Shown here piece by piece: positions 12,232-24,600 of a DNA stretch of 64,000 nucleotides. Below the pieces are notes generated by a model that saw only the letters and a program-made list of their open reading frames with translations, was not told the origin of the DNA and made no database searches. Made by a program: the position numbers and the translations under genes. The stretch comes from Pyronema omphalodes (taxonomy: Eukaryota > Ascomycota > Pezizomycetes > Pezizales > Pyronemataceae), in contig JAJJXM010000009.1 of assembly GCA_024516155.1 (NCBI GenBank), forward strand, positions 620,001-684,000, in the 5' to 3' direction. Every line of letters starts with the position of its first letter. The stretch's first letter is position 1.

Positions 12232-12897
12232 TTTGGCGGGTGAACTGTGGAGTACTGGTTAGAGCTTGAAAGAGCTTGAGATGTCAGCTTAAGCGGGGCG
12301 TGCATTAGCTCCCGTGCCAGGCTTTACCCCGCATTTACAAGATTGGATTTTCATTAAAAATAAGTATTTTATTTATTTGATATGATTAAGTTCATATGAT
12401 ATGACAGTTTATGTATGTAATTTATTAGTTATTCGCTCAAGAGAATGGCTATGAGGCTGTGGGGTCAGATATTTGTTATCAAATTTGGACATTCGCATAT
12501 TATATCACTCGAAGCACTCAGCGTAGTTCAAAAAAGTCCGTTTGATCTCACATGACATCACAATTCAAATCACTTTAGTGCACTGTGTCACTTCGAGCCC
12601 CAATTTTTCCATTATAATCCCATTGATTACATATTTGTCATCATAATCCCATTACTATCACTAGGCATCATCCATAATAATCCTAAACCAAATCCTTCAT
12701 CAAGCCTTCCCGAATAACTCGAAACACCTACTCCCGAAACTACCACAACTGCACCACCTTGATATAACTGCACCAAACAATGCGACTTGGAATAACTAAT
12801 ACTGGTCAAAGCGTGACGGCTGCAGTTACAGAGAGCCTTGAACTACGGGTATAGTTGGCATCTGTGGTTGCAGCAACAACAGCTCCACCGGCTTCGC
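12232..12897. promoter_or_regulatory. spacer between SRP receptor 3' end and GH85 start
   Basis: This 666-bp AT-rich spacer must hold the GH85 promoter (minus strand) and the 3' untranslated region of the SRP receptor gene. It contains AT-rich runs near 12350-12425 (TATTTTATTTATTTGATATG-like). No other gene can be seen. Confidence 0.5.
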
Positions 12898-14857
12898 CTA
12901 AGCCATCAATAAAGACACCGCCCACCCAATGTTGAGGGTTCTCAGATCCTGATAGTTCTGTCCTACACCCAAAAATACAACCGGGACTTTAGTCGCGAAT
13001 ACCATTGAAATAAGAGTTCCAATCTATAGATATAACAATTAGCCTTTATTATAATTTTGGATCACTGGGTACCACAGGACGTTACTGGGCTTTGCTAAGG
13101 AAACTTACCATATCTCCCACTGTATCACATTTACTAATAATAAACCCATCCAACCCACGACTAGTTCCAAAAGCCTCATTGAAATTCCTAGCCTGGAGTA
13201 CGGAGTCTGATCCAACCAAAGCTTCACCAACCATCAAAATCTTATCCGGCTGAGCAAGCTTTCCAAACTTCTCCAACGAAGACATCAGGCGTTGATCATT
13301 ATGTCTTCTTCCAGCGGTATCAATAAGTACTACATCATATCCGTTGGCCTGTCCGTATTCCACCGCTTCCTTAGCAATGTTGGCGGCATCTTTTCCGTAT
13401 CCCTTCTCGTACAAGGTGACTATGCCAGCGTCTTTTTCGGAAAGTTGGGAAAGGTTGGTAACATGAGACCGAAGCTGCTCGACGGCACCGGAACGGAAGG
13501 TATCGCAAGCTGCTACTAGGACGGAGAGCTTATTTTGGAGTAAGAAGAAGCAGATTTTGGAGAGGTTGGTGGATTTTCCGACTCCATTGACACCGACAAT
13601 TGAAATTACATAAGGACGCTTGCTCTTGCCTTTCTTTTGCTGTATCTCGCGCAACAAATCGAGGGAGTTGGTAGGTGTAAGGATGCGCTTAATAGAAGCT
13701 TCAACTGCAGCACGGACGATAGTCTCAACGCGTTGGAAGGAGGAGGTTTTGACACCAATGAGAGAGGTGGAGACGTTTTCGATGATATCGGTGGCGGCTT
13801 CTAGAGCGACGTTTTTGCGCAATAGGTGGTCTTTCATCGCATTCAAGGGCCCATCTAGATCCTCCTTTGTAAGAGTTTTTCCTCCGACGAAGTTTTGGAA
13901 AAAGCGAAGAGCGCCAGTTGCTACACCGGTGTCCTTTGAGTCGGCAGCGGATAATATGGCGTCAACCTCTTCTCCCAAATCCTTCAACACAAACTCTCCC
14001 TTGGAAGTTTTTTTACCCCATTCCTTCTGATCAATAGCATCAAGTTTGCGCGGAGCGTACTCCTCTCCAGATCCATCGGCCACCTCAGAGTAGTCCAAAA
14101 CTGCACCGTCGTCTTCGTCGGCGTTTCCGTCTGCATCCCACTTTCGCAACTTCTTACCACCCTTTTTCTTAGGCGCACCCTCGTCGCCACTAGCGGTAGG
14201 TGTGCTCTTGCCCTTCTTGCCGGAGCCCCGGGAACGGTGTTTCTTTGCGGTGATGATACCGGCGGGGGAGACGGGGCGAGGTTCGGGAGTAGCTGGGGGC
14301 GAGAGCACGGCGCCGATGGTCGCGGGGGATCCAGGACGCGTGGCTTTCATGACACCGGGGATAGGAGGAGGGGGGGCATCCCATTTCTCATTTGATGTAT
14401 TTGCGCTTCGGGAGTCCGTAGCAGTTGCGCGGTGAGTTACCGCGCTGCCATATTTCCTTTCCAGGTCACTGATGCGTTTGTCGAAGTAGTTGTCAAAATG
14501 GCATTCGATCGTAGAGGTGTTCGGCTTCTTCAGTTGGTCTGCGTAGAGGGAGGTAAAGAGCTTCTTGACGGTGTCGAGGAGCTCATCGATCCAGGTTAAC
14601 TGTAGAAGAGATTGGTAGACGGCGATGAAGATGAGGCCAAAGTCGTTGGAGAGAGTCCATTTTAGAGTGTAGCTGTCCTTTTTGTAAGACTTGCCATCCG
14701 TGCCGGGTTGTACGCGTTCCTCGATTAAGACATCGCTAATGAAGCTGTTGACGATAAGAGGAGAGACGGGAGTGTATTTCTTTGACCAGAGAAGAATACC
14801 GGAGGTGGTGAGGATCTCGAAGGAGTCGAGCGCTGAGCGCGCGGTGAAGTCGGACAT
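12898..14857 (-). CDS. SRP101: signal recognition particle receptor subunit alpha
   Basis: The GTPase of the SRP receptor on the ER membrane pairs with SRP54 to deliver ribosome-nascent chain complexes. Two exons (14857-13109 and 13023-12898) give 624 residues. The N-terminal longin-like SRX domain (SFEILTTSGILLWSKKY) binds the beta subunit; a basic, Lys/Gly-rich linker follows. The helical N domain comes next, then the G domain: P-loop GVNGVGKST near residue 422, DTFRSGAVEQL, DTAGR near 512, and SKCD in place of the usual TKxD. The 85-nt intron (GTAAGT...CTATAG) joins VGDM to IGTLISMVFATKVPVVFLGVGQ and ends in the usual NYQDLRTLN helix. Without this splice the protein would stop after KAQ and lose the last G-domain strand. 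It shares a 731-bp divergent promoter with TRP1. Confidence 0.95.
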
Positions 14858-15588
14858 GAGTTAGTTATTGGGTGAAAGCCGGACACGAGACAAGAGATGT
14901 GAAGGAGAAGATGTGTCTACTGCTGTCGGAAAGCAGATGAGCAGATGCAACACGATGACACTTGGCTAACTTTCTGACTGGCTGACCAAGTTAACGCGGT
15001 TACGCCACCTCCAAAAGCTGTCGTCTCAACAGAAATGTGTTCCAGATTCCATGCTTGCGGTGGCGCGGTCATCATTGGTCACTCAACTGCCTTTTATGGA
15101 CTAAGGCGTAAATAAGGCCAGTGAACCCTGTAGCTGCATTATCTTAAACTTACATCTAATCTGATGATACCGCACTAAAATCTTATCAATCTCATCAGTA
15201 TCATGCAGGGTTCAATGTGGGGCAACCGATCCATGACGAGAAGGCGATAGTGGGGATTGAAAGAGAGTCATCCAGGACAGTTCCGTAGGCAGTACTGATA
15301 CGACGATCACGACTTCAGTCTCGCCAAATACCAAAAAAGAAACAGGATTTAAAGCAAAAGGCAGCTCTGCCTTGCAATTCTGAAGGTTTGTTGGAAACTG
15401 TCTTCTTCCTGCACTGAACCACCCGCGAACCTTCTTTAGATCGTCGCCTCTGCCCCGCGTTCGTTTCAGACACCTCAACCTCCACCGACGTCGCCTCACG
15501 GCTCAATTACACATATTTCTAAAAACAAATAAATCGCTGACACAATTCGCGCGCAGTGTCTTATAGCCTCTAATAAAACTACCTCCTA
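14858..15588. promoter_or_regulatory. divergent promoter of SRP101 and TRP1
   Basis: A 731-bp space between two gene starts that point away from each other. It contains an inverted CCAAT word (ATTGG near 15074). It is T/C-rich near the TRP1 start. A TGACTC core on the minus strand (15265-15270) resembles the Gcn4/CpcA amino-acid control element. No other coding sequence is supported. Confidence 0.5.
15264..15270 (-). promoter_or_regulatory. possible Gcn4/CpcA site (TGACTCT) upstream of TRP1
   Basis: Read on the minus strand the site is TGACTCT, six of seven matches to the TGACTCA cross-pathway control element. It lies about 320 bp before the TRP1 start. Fungal tryptophan genes are known targets of this control. 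A single 6-of-7 match can also occur by chance. Confidence 0.3.
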
Positions 15589-17874
15589 ATGGCCAGCCGT
15601 CCTGACGCCGCGCGGGATCCCATCCCCACCGCCAACAATGTTATTATGATTGATAACTACGACTCCTTCACCTGGAACGTCTACCAATTCCTTACTCTCG
15701 AAGGCGCCAATGTTACCGTCATTCGTAACGACAAGATCACTCTTGAAGAGTTGATTGAGCGTAAACCCACCCAGCTCATTATCTCCCCCGGTCCCGGTCA
15801 CCCCACTCGCGACTCGGGTGTCAGCATTCCCGCTATCGAGTACTTTACTGGAAAGATCCCTATCTTTGGAGTATGTATGGGAGAGTATGTATCCGGCCTG
15901 GACCTCTAAAGGAATACCTAGGTCTGACATATGGATAGGCAGTGTATTTTCTCCGCCTTCGGTGGAACCGTTGAATTCGCCGGCGAGATTGTCCACGGAA
16001 AAACCTCCCTCATTAAGCACGACGGAAAAGGAATTTACGAAAAGGTCTCTCAAGACATCGCCGTAACCCGTTACCACTCTTTGGCCGGAACCCAAGCTAC
16101 AGTTCCCGACGTCCTTGAAGTCACCTCCTGGACCGACTCCGGAGTTATCATGGGAGTTCGCCACAAGAAGTACACCATTGAGGGAGTCCAGTACCACCCC
16201 GAGAGTATCTTGACCGAGGAGGGTCGCCTTCTCTTCCGTAACTTCCTCCAAATGCAAGGTGGAACCTGGGAGGAGAACAGCGCACTCCGTACCGCCACTG
16301 CCGCCGTTCCTACTGCTAAAGGTTCAATCTTGGACCGTATCTACGCTCACCGTCGCGCCGCCGTCGAGGCCCAGAAACTCATCCCCTCTCAGCGCCCTTC
16401 GGATTTGGAGAACCTCCTTGCCCTATCTCTTTCTCCTCCCCTCATCGACTTCCCCGCCCGTATCCGCTCTATCAACACAAAGACTGCCTTGATGGCTGAA
16501 ATCAAGCGTGCTTCTCCCTCCAAGGGTGCTATCGACATCGACGCCGTCGCCGCGGTCCAGGCCCGTACCTACGCCCTCGCCGGTGCCGCTACCATCTCAG
16601 TTCTCACCGAACCCGAATGGTTCAAGGGAAGCATTGAAGACCTCCGTGCCGCTCGCCAGGCAGTTGAAGGAATGCCCAACCGCCCAGCTATTTTGAGAAA
16701 GGAGTTTATTTTCGACACCTACCAGATTCTTGAGGCCCGTTTGGCAGGAGCTGATACTGTATTGTTGATTGTTAAGATGCTCGATGACCAGCTACTCCAG
16801 GAGCTTTACAACTACTCAAAATCTCTCGGTATGGAGCCTTTGGTTGAGGTTAACAGCAGAGAGGAAATGACCCGTGCCCTAAAGCTCGGTGCGAGGGTTA
16901 TTGGTGTTAATAATAGGGATCTTCACTCTTTCAAGGTGGATCTCGAGACAACAAGTGGATTGGTTGATATGATTGATCCCTCGCAAGTCACGCTAGCCGC
17001 ACTATCAGGAATCTCCTCCCGCGCAGATGTCGAGCGTTACGAGGCCGATGGAGTTGGTGCCGTCCTAGTTGGTGAGTCCTTGATGCGAGCAGGAAAGAAC
17101 GTCTCTGCTTTTATTTCCGAGCTTCTCGCTGCGCCTTCAACCCCCGAGGAGAAGCCCGATCTATTAGTCAAGATCTGTGGAACTCGCTCCGTCGAAGCCG
17201 CCGTTGTAGCCGCCGAATCCGGCGCCGACATGGTCGGTATCATCCTAGTCGAGGGTGCCAAGCGCTGCGTTGATTCCGCAACCCAAAAAGCAATTTCCGT
17301 CGCAGTTCACACAACACCTAAAGGCGGAGTCACTCCTGTAGAACTCGCTAAAGTCCCCGCTGTTAACCCCTCCGCATCCGACTGGTTCGACCATGCGAGA
17401 AGTCAAATCATCGCTCACCCTACTAGAGCCCTCCTGGTCGGTGTCTTCATGAACCAGAGCTTGGAGTTCATCTTGAGTAAATGCAGAGAGTTGGATTTGG
17501 ATATCGTACAGCTACATGGGCAGGAACCTATTGAATGGGCGAGATTGATCCCTGTACCAGTGATTAGGAGGTTTGTTCCGGGAGCTGAGGGTCTGCAGAG
17601 AAGAGGATATCATGCGATGGCACTTTTGGACCCCGGCGCGGGAACAGGAGAAAGATTGGATGTAACGTCGGTTAAGAATGTGCTGGAAAGTGGTGTACCC
17701 GCTATTCTGGCTGGTGGCTTGGATTATAAGAATGTTGGAGATGTCGTGGGATTAAAGGAACAGGGATTGATGGGTGTGGATGTAAGCAGTGGGGTAGAGA
17801 CCGAGGGAAGACAGGATTTGGCTAAGATTAGGAGGTTTGTTTATGTTGCTAAGGGAAGGAATGGTGGAGAGTAA
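15589..17874 (+). CDS. TRP1: trifunctional tryptophan biosynthesis protein (GATase-IGPS-PRAI)
   Basis: One polypeptide with three activities: the glutamine amidotransferase subunit of anthranilate synthase, indole-3-glycerol-phosphate synthase and phosphoribosylanthranilate isomerase. This is the trpC/trp1 arrangement of filamentous ascomycetes. Exons 15589-15884 and 15939-17874 give 743 residues. The amidotransferase (about 1-225) has [17 protein letters not shown], nucleophile Cys96 in GVCMG, and the His-Glu pair in YHPESI near 182. IGPS (about 240-500) shows [44 protein letters not shown] and VGESLMR. PRAI (about 515-743) shows [40 protein letters not shown] and [10 protein letters not shown]. 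The 54-nt intron (GTATGT...GATAG) falls just after the nucleophile loop; reading through it meets a stop. Length matches the family. Confidence 0.97.
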
Positions 17875-18811
17875 AGAGACGGTGGGAAGTAAGAGGAGGG
17901 GGAAATACCCGGGAGAAATGAGGAGAAAGAAGGAGTTGTTATTTGACTTTGGTTTTGAGGTTTTGAGGCTTTGATTTAAGGAATTAGATATCGGAGTTGC
18001 GGGTACGTAGCTATGTAGGAGATCAAAAATTGAAGGTATCTGTCTTTGAACACTACATTTTAGCTGTGTTTATTGATACTGTTAACTAAGCTGTCACCTG
18101 TAGCTGTGAAGTACTATACATGGGGCGGCAATCGCGGTTAAATCCAGTTACAGACAGGATAAACAACCAATCACTGAAGTTTTAGTTACCCGTTAGGTTT
18201 GTATCCTTTCTTCTGGGAGTTTAATCGAACAGACGTGATGGTTCCACGGTCCTCAGTCCAGATAATAATCACGCTGTAATCTTTCTCAACCCTCAACGTC
18301 ACCATATCCGAGTACCTTCCCATGAACCATAAATAACGAACCCAATCAAACCAACCATCTTGCATCCGGAAATCGGGCATCCATACCACGATTCCCCCAA
18401 TTCTCAAATCCACATAACCGTCATGTATCAACTATCACTACAAACCGCACTCGGTGAAGAATTCAGGTGTTGTTGTATAGCAACGTATAGACATTCGCTG
18501 GTTTATTGTTGAATATGAAAGATATATTGTTGTCTTGTTATCGGGAGGAAATATTAGGTTGTCTATTAACATATCCAGCTTTTAAATCACATCAGAAAAT
18601 GCAATGAATCTTCCATATACGAAGCACACACAAAAATCATCAACATCCTCAACTTAAAGCTACAGCGATAGCTTCTTAAATACCGGGAATAAATATCCGA
18701 AAACAGAAAATGGTATTAATATATGACTATAAACTTCATTATTCTAGTTCATCATCCCAAAGCAAAAAAACTATTCACAACACCCCTAACACCCCCACCA
18801 CCATCATCCAC
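17875..18811. other. spacer between converging TRP1 and adaptin-binding gene
   Basis: This 937-bp space between two converging 3' ends holds TRP1 3' untranslated sequence (purine-rich 17875-17960), an orphan minus-strand frame at 18186-18431, and AT-rich DNA. A pyrimidine/ACC-rich stretch at 18780-18830 leads into the next gene's 3' end. Confidence 0.45.
18186..18431 (-). other. orphan small reading frame, possible gene relic
   Basis: The frame codes for about 81 residues, or 64 from the first ATG (near the MPDF residues). It has protein-like composition: aromatic blocks GWFDWVRYLWFMGRYSDM, then LRVEKDYSVIIIWTEDRGT. It starts only from a TTG, lies within a 3'-3' spacer, and has no clear upstream exon or promoter. 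I recognise no family. It may be a relic or a terminal exon of something lost. Confidence 0.2.
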
Positions 18812-20104
18812 CTAACCCATAAGATCCCTCAACGCCTCCCTCGCCATCCTCTGTCTCTGCTCTTTACTAACCTCCGGCCCCAAATCCCTCAACATAACAA
18901 GCCTCTGCATAACCTCCTCCAACTTCTCAACCTCCTTTTCATCCTCCACCTCATCTGTATCATCCGCAGCAATAGCCTGTCTCAACCCCAACATCTCCCT
19001 TTGCATTTCCTCTCCGACCAACATGACACCGTCTCTATCCTCTTCCTCATCATCACTCAATCCCTGCAACTCGCCATCACCACCAACCCAATCATTAGCC
19101 TCCAATGCTTCCCGAACTCTCACCATCCCCTGAGTTTCACCATATTCATTCTTCCCCTTAGCCTGGAAATCAATTACTTCAAATCCATGCCTCTGACATA
19201 AATCCTCGATTTCTTCGGAGGGCTTGGTAAGGGAGATGGCGAGTAGTACGCCGTCCCAGTCTCGGCCTATGCTTTTGACAATTTTTCCGATGGATTCGAT
19301 AACGGAGATTGATGGCTGCCGGAAGGTTATGATTATGCTACCTAGAACTTCGAGGATTTCTCGCGCTGCGGGGGAACAGTAGTTTTGCGTCCAGGTTTCT
19401 AGGGTTTCTTCTTCTTCTTCTTCGGCGGGGGTGGTGGCGGTGGCGGTGGCGGAGGCGGGGTTTATAGCATCGCCCGCACCGCCAGCATCGCCAGCGGCAA
19501 CGGAAGAGGCAGAGGCGGAGGCTTCTGAAGCTTTCGCCTCAGCAGCCAAGGTCTTGAAGTATATACTAGTCTCATCTTCCGGTATCTTTGCATCTATAGC
19601 GGCGGGAGTAGAGACGGGATTTGAGGTAGTGATAGGAACTTTCGCGGGTTCGGGAATCTCGTCAACCCATATAGGAACGGTTACTTTATAGTAGGGAGTT
19701 TCTAGACGTAATTCATGGGATAGACCTGCGTGTGGAGCGTCGGTGGTGAGGGTTATTGGTAGGGAGCCTGTGAGTGCTGTGGATTGGGTGGTATTAGCTG
19801 GTGTTCAATTTGTGGCTGGAAACAGCTGCGGCGTGGGCAGTGAAGAGTGACGATGAGAGGTGAGAGGTGAGATGTGAGATGTGAGAGGTTGTAGCAAAGT
19901 GCAGAAATAAGGGCAAGGGCAAGGGCAAGAGAGTAAGCACCCTCGTCCGGTTCCCATCTCAGCCAAAGAATAACCAGGTAGCAAAACCAACCCAATCCAA
20001 AGCTCCATAAAAGGCTCCTACTAACCTTTCAAAACAGTAAGCTTCCCACTCTTCTTATTCCCCACCAACAATATCCTTCTCGGGTTCGAAATCTCTTCTG
20101 GCAT
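18812..20104 (-). CDS. alpha/gamma-adaptin-binding protein p34-like
   Basis: This looks like a fungal member of the p34/AAGAB (Irc6-like) family, chaperones of AP-1/AP-2 clathrin adaptor subunits. Exons 20104-20026 and 19776-18812 give 347 residues. The N-terminal half has a small-GTPase-like fold opening: PRRILLVGNKKSGKLTVLKALTGS, a degenerate P-loop split by the intron. A C-terminal block (about the last 40 residues, EVMQRLVMLRDLG...RDLMG) is the family's conserved helix. Between them lie a Ser/Ala/Glu-rich insertion and an acidic DDEEEDRDG stretch. The intron is long for this window (249 nt) and contains a GTGAGATGTGAGAGG-type repeat. A TTG at 19549 marks only the edge of an open frame, not a start. 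The gene converges with TRP1. Confidence 0.75.
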
Positions 20105-20166
20105 GTTGTAGCTTCTGTAGCTGTAGTTGTAGATGCTGTAGCTGCTGTAGCTGCTGTAGTAGCTAT
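20105..20166 (+). repeat. GTAGCTGCT-type microsatellite at the p34 5' leader
   Basis: Degenerate (GTAGCTGCT)n / (CTGTAG)n words run directly upstream of the p34 start codon, so on the transcript strand they form a CTACAGCAG-rich 5' leader. The frame through it is open (Tyr/Ser-rich) but no conserved start precedes it. Confidence 0.7.
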
Positions 20167-20386
20167 TACCTAAATATGGCGTCGTAAGCACCGGTATGTA
20201 GCTCCGGTAGCTCCGTCGGCAATCGTATGCGACTCGTGTATCGTTCGTATCCGGTCCGGCGGCGAAGGGCAAAGCTCAGACAAAGCTCAAGCAACCGTAA
20301 AATTCCAATATAGAACCGCCGTCGTGTCTATCTGTATCGTGCTGAAGCGTAGCGTAGCTGCGTGATAAGTTGTGTCGTGATGGCGC

Positions 20387-20570
20387 GTGGTTGCGCGGGG
20401 TGAGGCGGGGCGGGATTGCGAGGCGATGCGGGGTTGCGCGGTGAGGCGGGGCGGCGGGGTGATGCGAAGTGAGGCGAGACGGGTCGGAGCGACGGGGTTG
20501 CGAGGCGAGGCGAGGCGCGGCGAGGTGAGGCGAGTAAGGCGGAGCGAGGTGAGGCGGGGTAAACTATAAA
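20387..20570 (+). repeat. G-rich GAGGCG-type low-complexity tract
   Basis: About 180 bases of GAGGCG, GGGGCGG and GAGGTGAGG words with strong strand asymmetry (G-rich plus strand). Runs of GGGG recur every few bases, so quadruplex formation is conceivable. All frames are open simply because the composition lacks stops. Confidence 0.75.
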
Positions 20571-21633
20571 CCCAGGTACTCGTATCGTATCCGAGTCCAA
20601 ATCCGAGCCCAAATCCAAGCCCAAATCCGAGTCCGTGTCTCTGCCGTGTCTCTGTCGTATCCGAGTGCGAGTCTGTCGTATCGTATCCAAGTCACGTCGA
20701 GTCGAAGAGTCCACAACCGATCTACAGCAGTGCGGGGTAGCTACGAAGCCAGGAATCCAGGAATCCAGGGTTCCCTGTACTGTATGCTTATCCTTATCCT
20801 TATGCTGCGTATGTACTTCCTTCCTTCCTTCTGGAAGCTTTCGGGTAACCTTGGTATCTGGGGTATCTAGGCATCGCTAGCGTCGTCCGGGGAATTTTCT
20901 CGGGATCTGGCGGGTAAATCGGGATAAATGGGGTAAATGGGATAAATAGGGTTTGACCGTATGTAGAGACGACGACGACGACAGAGATTTTATGTATGTA
21001 CATATGCAGATATGTATGCGGATACGGATATGTATGTATATAGACACAGTATGCACAAAGCCCATTGTATCCGAGCCCACTGTCATGGATGGATGTATGT
21101 ATGTTATGCAGCGGGTATGTATGCGCAGCTGATTACCCGATGCCGATGCCAAAGTACTTCTGTATGTAACTGTAACTATATGTAATTTCCCAATGATCGG
21201 AGATTATTCCAAACCTTAAAGTAACCACGAGGTAACTTTTCTTTTGCTACATACGATGATTGGTAGAAACAAAAAAGAGAGGGGGGGGGGTTCTTGTTTG
21301 ATATTTGATATTTGATATTTCATTTCCTTCCCTTTCCTTTAAAAATAAAAATAAAACCAAAATTCAAGTACTCCTAATCTCCTACAATGCAATAAAACTT
21401 TCCAACCATAAACCTTGAACCTTAAGCCTGAACTATGAACTATGAACTATGAACTTCAATGAAAAACGAAAAACGAAATCCCAAACGATGAAACCAAAAA
21501 ACAAAATAATAAAACAACAAAGTATCCCAGTACCCTATCCCATTCCTCAAAACAGGATATACACGGTCAAGACTATCGGTAGATAAGTTTAAAGCTGTGC
21601 ATCCCTCCTCCCCTCCCCTCCATCCATCCTCCA
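20571..21633. other. spacer with simple repeats between p34 and Abp2 genes
   Basis: Both flanking genes lie on the minus strand, so this is p34 upstream DNA joined to the Abp2 3' region. It holds CCAAATCCGAGT-type repeats (20585-20635), GGGTAAATGGGATAAAT repeats (20910-20950), GTATGTATGTA runs (20990-21125) and ATGAACT repeats (21433-21455). No gene is supported. Confidence 0.5.
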
Positions 21634-24600
21634 TCAACCCCCAGCAACAGCCTTCATAACCCCCTCCCTCAACCTCACAACCTCCAACTCCTTCCCCTTC
21701 AACCTATCCTCCAATTCCCTAACCCGTTTCCTCAGCTCCTCAACCGCATCACCATCCCCCAAAGAATCCAGACCCAGAAACCTATCCCCCTCTCCGGCAA
21801 TGGTAACAATCTGTTCAAACCCGGCCTTCAAACCCCCCCATTCAGTTTGCCAGGTGATTTTATATCTTCTTTCTCCTGATAATTCCGTTTCTACTGCTAC
21901 TGCTAATCCTCCTTGGCCATTATGTTCGCCTCGATTTGAACCTATGTCCTCAACCTGGGCTTGGTCTTGGTCTTGGTCTTGGTCTTGGTCTTGATCGGAG
22001 ACTAAACTTAAGCTGCTACCGACGCCGACGCCGACGCCAACGCCCTCGGAATCAGCGGGTATGTTCGCCATCCCAAGTTCCTCCAGCTCGCTCTGGAGGC
22101 GTTGAACATTCAACCCCTTGAAGCCAGGATCAGAGCTAGTAGCACCTGTTAAGTAAGAAATCATAGCAGCCGTCTGCGCAGCTTGTCCCATCCCCGCTTG
22201 TCCCATCCCCGCTTGTCCCATCCCCGCTTGTCCCATCCCCCCCATGCCCGCCCCACGAAGATTAGAAAAAACCTTCTCAGCAATCAAACCGGCATCATAC
22301 TGATTATCAGCCAGAAACGGGAGGATTAACAATGAGAAACGACGCTGTTGTTCTTCGAAACTTGGTAGTTTCGGGGCTTTTGGTATGGGTTGGGAGATTA
22401 TTGGGACGGTTGTTGGGTGTTTTTGGATTGCGAGGTTGGGGATGTTGGAGAGTGGGTGGTGTATTGGGTTGCTGTGGTGTGCTTGGGGTCCCGGGTTGCC
22501 TTGGTGCCCTAGGTTCGATACACCACCACCACCACTACCACTACCACCACCACCGGTAATTCCGGAGGGGTAAAATCTTGCTGGTGGTCTCGGGGGTCGG
22601 AATGCAGGAAATGGTGCTACGGGTGTCTGTAAGGGAGTTGCAGAAGTACCACCGGTTAATGGTGATGGACTTGGGGCTGTGGGTGTAGCCGGGAAGGTAC
22701 TGAAAGGTCCATCTTGCAGTGTACGGTTTGAAGGTGGGCGGCCTCGTAATTTGCCGGTTAGGGGGTTATTACTTGATGGCCAGGCTGAGGATACTGCTGG
22801 GCCATGACGACGGCGTTTTCTTGTTGTGCCGGCTGGACTGATTGCAGAGAGCGGAGTTTGGAGGTCGTCGTCGAGTTGCGGATGGCCGCTCAAGGGATGG
22901 GCGGAATGGGGACGGTGGATTGCGGGTGAGGCGGGAATAGAAGTGTGGATGTTTACATGACCACTGTTTAAGGATTGATTTCCATTTCCTTGATTCCCAG
23001 AATCAAGTTTTGGAGGAAAAGCTCGCCATCGGAATTGTTGTGGAGCAGTAGGAGTTGAGGAAGCCGATAGAACACTTTGTGTTGCTGCGGCCCATTGATC
23101 TTGGGTTACTACTTCTTCAAACAGTAGGTCTCCTGAAGATGATTGATTATGAACGGCATTGTTCGGGTATACAAATTGTGGTATTGAATCACCGGAATCG
23201 TGACCCTCCGTAGCTCCGGGTGATGATAGCCGTGGACGTTTTGTTGCCGGACCCCCCAATGACGACGGTGCATCCTTCTCCGACACATCATCCACGGCGG
23301 CGTTGTTAGACAAGGAGACAGCCGCAGAGACACTGCTGCTGCTGTTATCAGTTTTTCGGCGGCCACGTTTGGGCCGAGTTTCCGGGCGCAACGCTCGTAA
23401 CGCAAGGTCCTCTTCGATTGGCACTCCATCACGTACCCGGTCAAGATCCTCCAACGTCGGATCATGTTCACCTTGACCTTGCCCTGGTCCTTGTCCTAAA
23501 TCCCCCCTTACTGGTGGTATCTGTTTGTAATACTCGTGAGGTTTATCTTGAATGTACTCAAAAAATGCATTGATATGCATAGCGTGCATCCATCTCTAAA
23601 TATGTTCCGAGACAAATAAGGTTAGCAGGGCTCTTCACCGGAGACGGGGATTGGGAGACAAGGTTCGGGGACGGGGTTTTTCCGCCCCGTTGAGATACAG
23701 TAGGGCTAGAGATTATCTAGCCCTTTATGTATCTAGCTTTCTCAAGGGGCAGATGTATCTAGAAGGTACCAACCTTTAATCTAACTGCATATTGCTGCAC
23801 CTTCTGCGAACTCGAATCTGGAGTCCGCTCAACCCCCAAATCGGTAGCAAGCTTTGTCCAAGTCCTAATATCCTTCCTTTCAAGCTTCTGGATCAACTTC
23901 ATCAACTCATAGGTGCAGAAAGTCTTCCCATCACTTTTTGGAGGCTGTCGGAAAACCTTACGTAGTTCGCTGGTGTCGATATCTAAGGGTATTGACGGAT
24001 TGCAGTACAGGATAAATGCGACATATGCATCATCAAGAGTTTCATTAGTCACATTCCGATCCGGTAGGGCTCGGTCCGTTGGCGTGTAGGATGTCATAAG
24101 GGCTTGGGAATTTGAGCTTCCTCTTTTTGGATTCATATTACTTATTCCTGTGTTTATACTTGCTCCTCCGATTATATCGGAATTGATATCATTTGTGACG
24201 TTGAGGTTAAGGTTGAGGTTAATATTACCCCCGATTGCGTTCGCATCAGGTGATCCGGATGTGGTGTATTTTCCGGGAGAAATGGTTGTTTGCGAATGAT
24301 CTGTCGTGGATGCTATTTGTGAAGTGTTATGCGTGCTACATTCGGTACCATCATCCATTGTATATTGGTTTGCGCTGCGCGCTAGGTCGGTGTAAATCTG
24401 GTGCTGGTGTTGGTGCTGGTGTTGATGCTGCTGCTGATGATGCTGATGATGATGCTGCTGCTGCTGATGTTGACTGTGGCTATGACTATGGCTATGGCTG
24501 TGGCTATGATGCTGTCGGCTATGTGAGTCGCTATAGTGAGCCGCGACATGTTGGTGTTGGTGTTGGTGCTGGTGCTGGTGCGGTTGCTGGTGCGAAGAAT

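Noticed and set aside
15586..16257. 223-codon minus-strand frame over the TRP1 start
   Set aside because: Shadow of TRP1; it also covers the TRP1 intron and has no family features.
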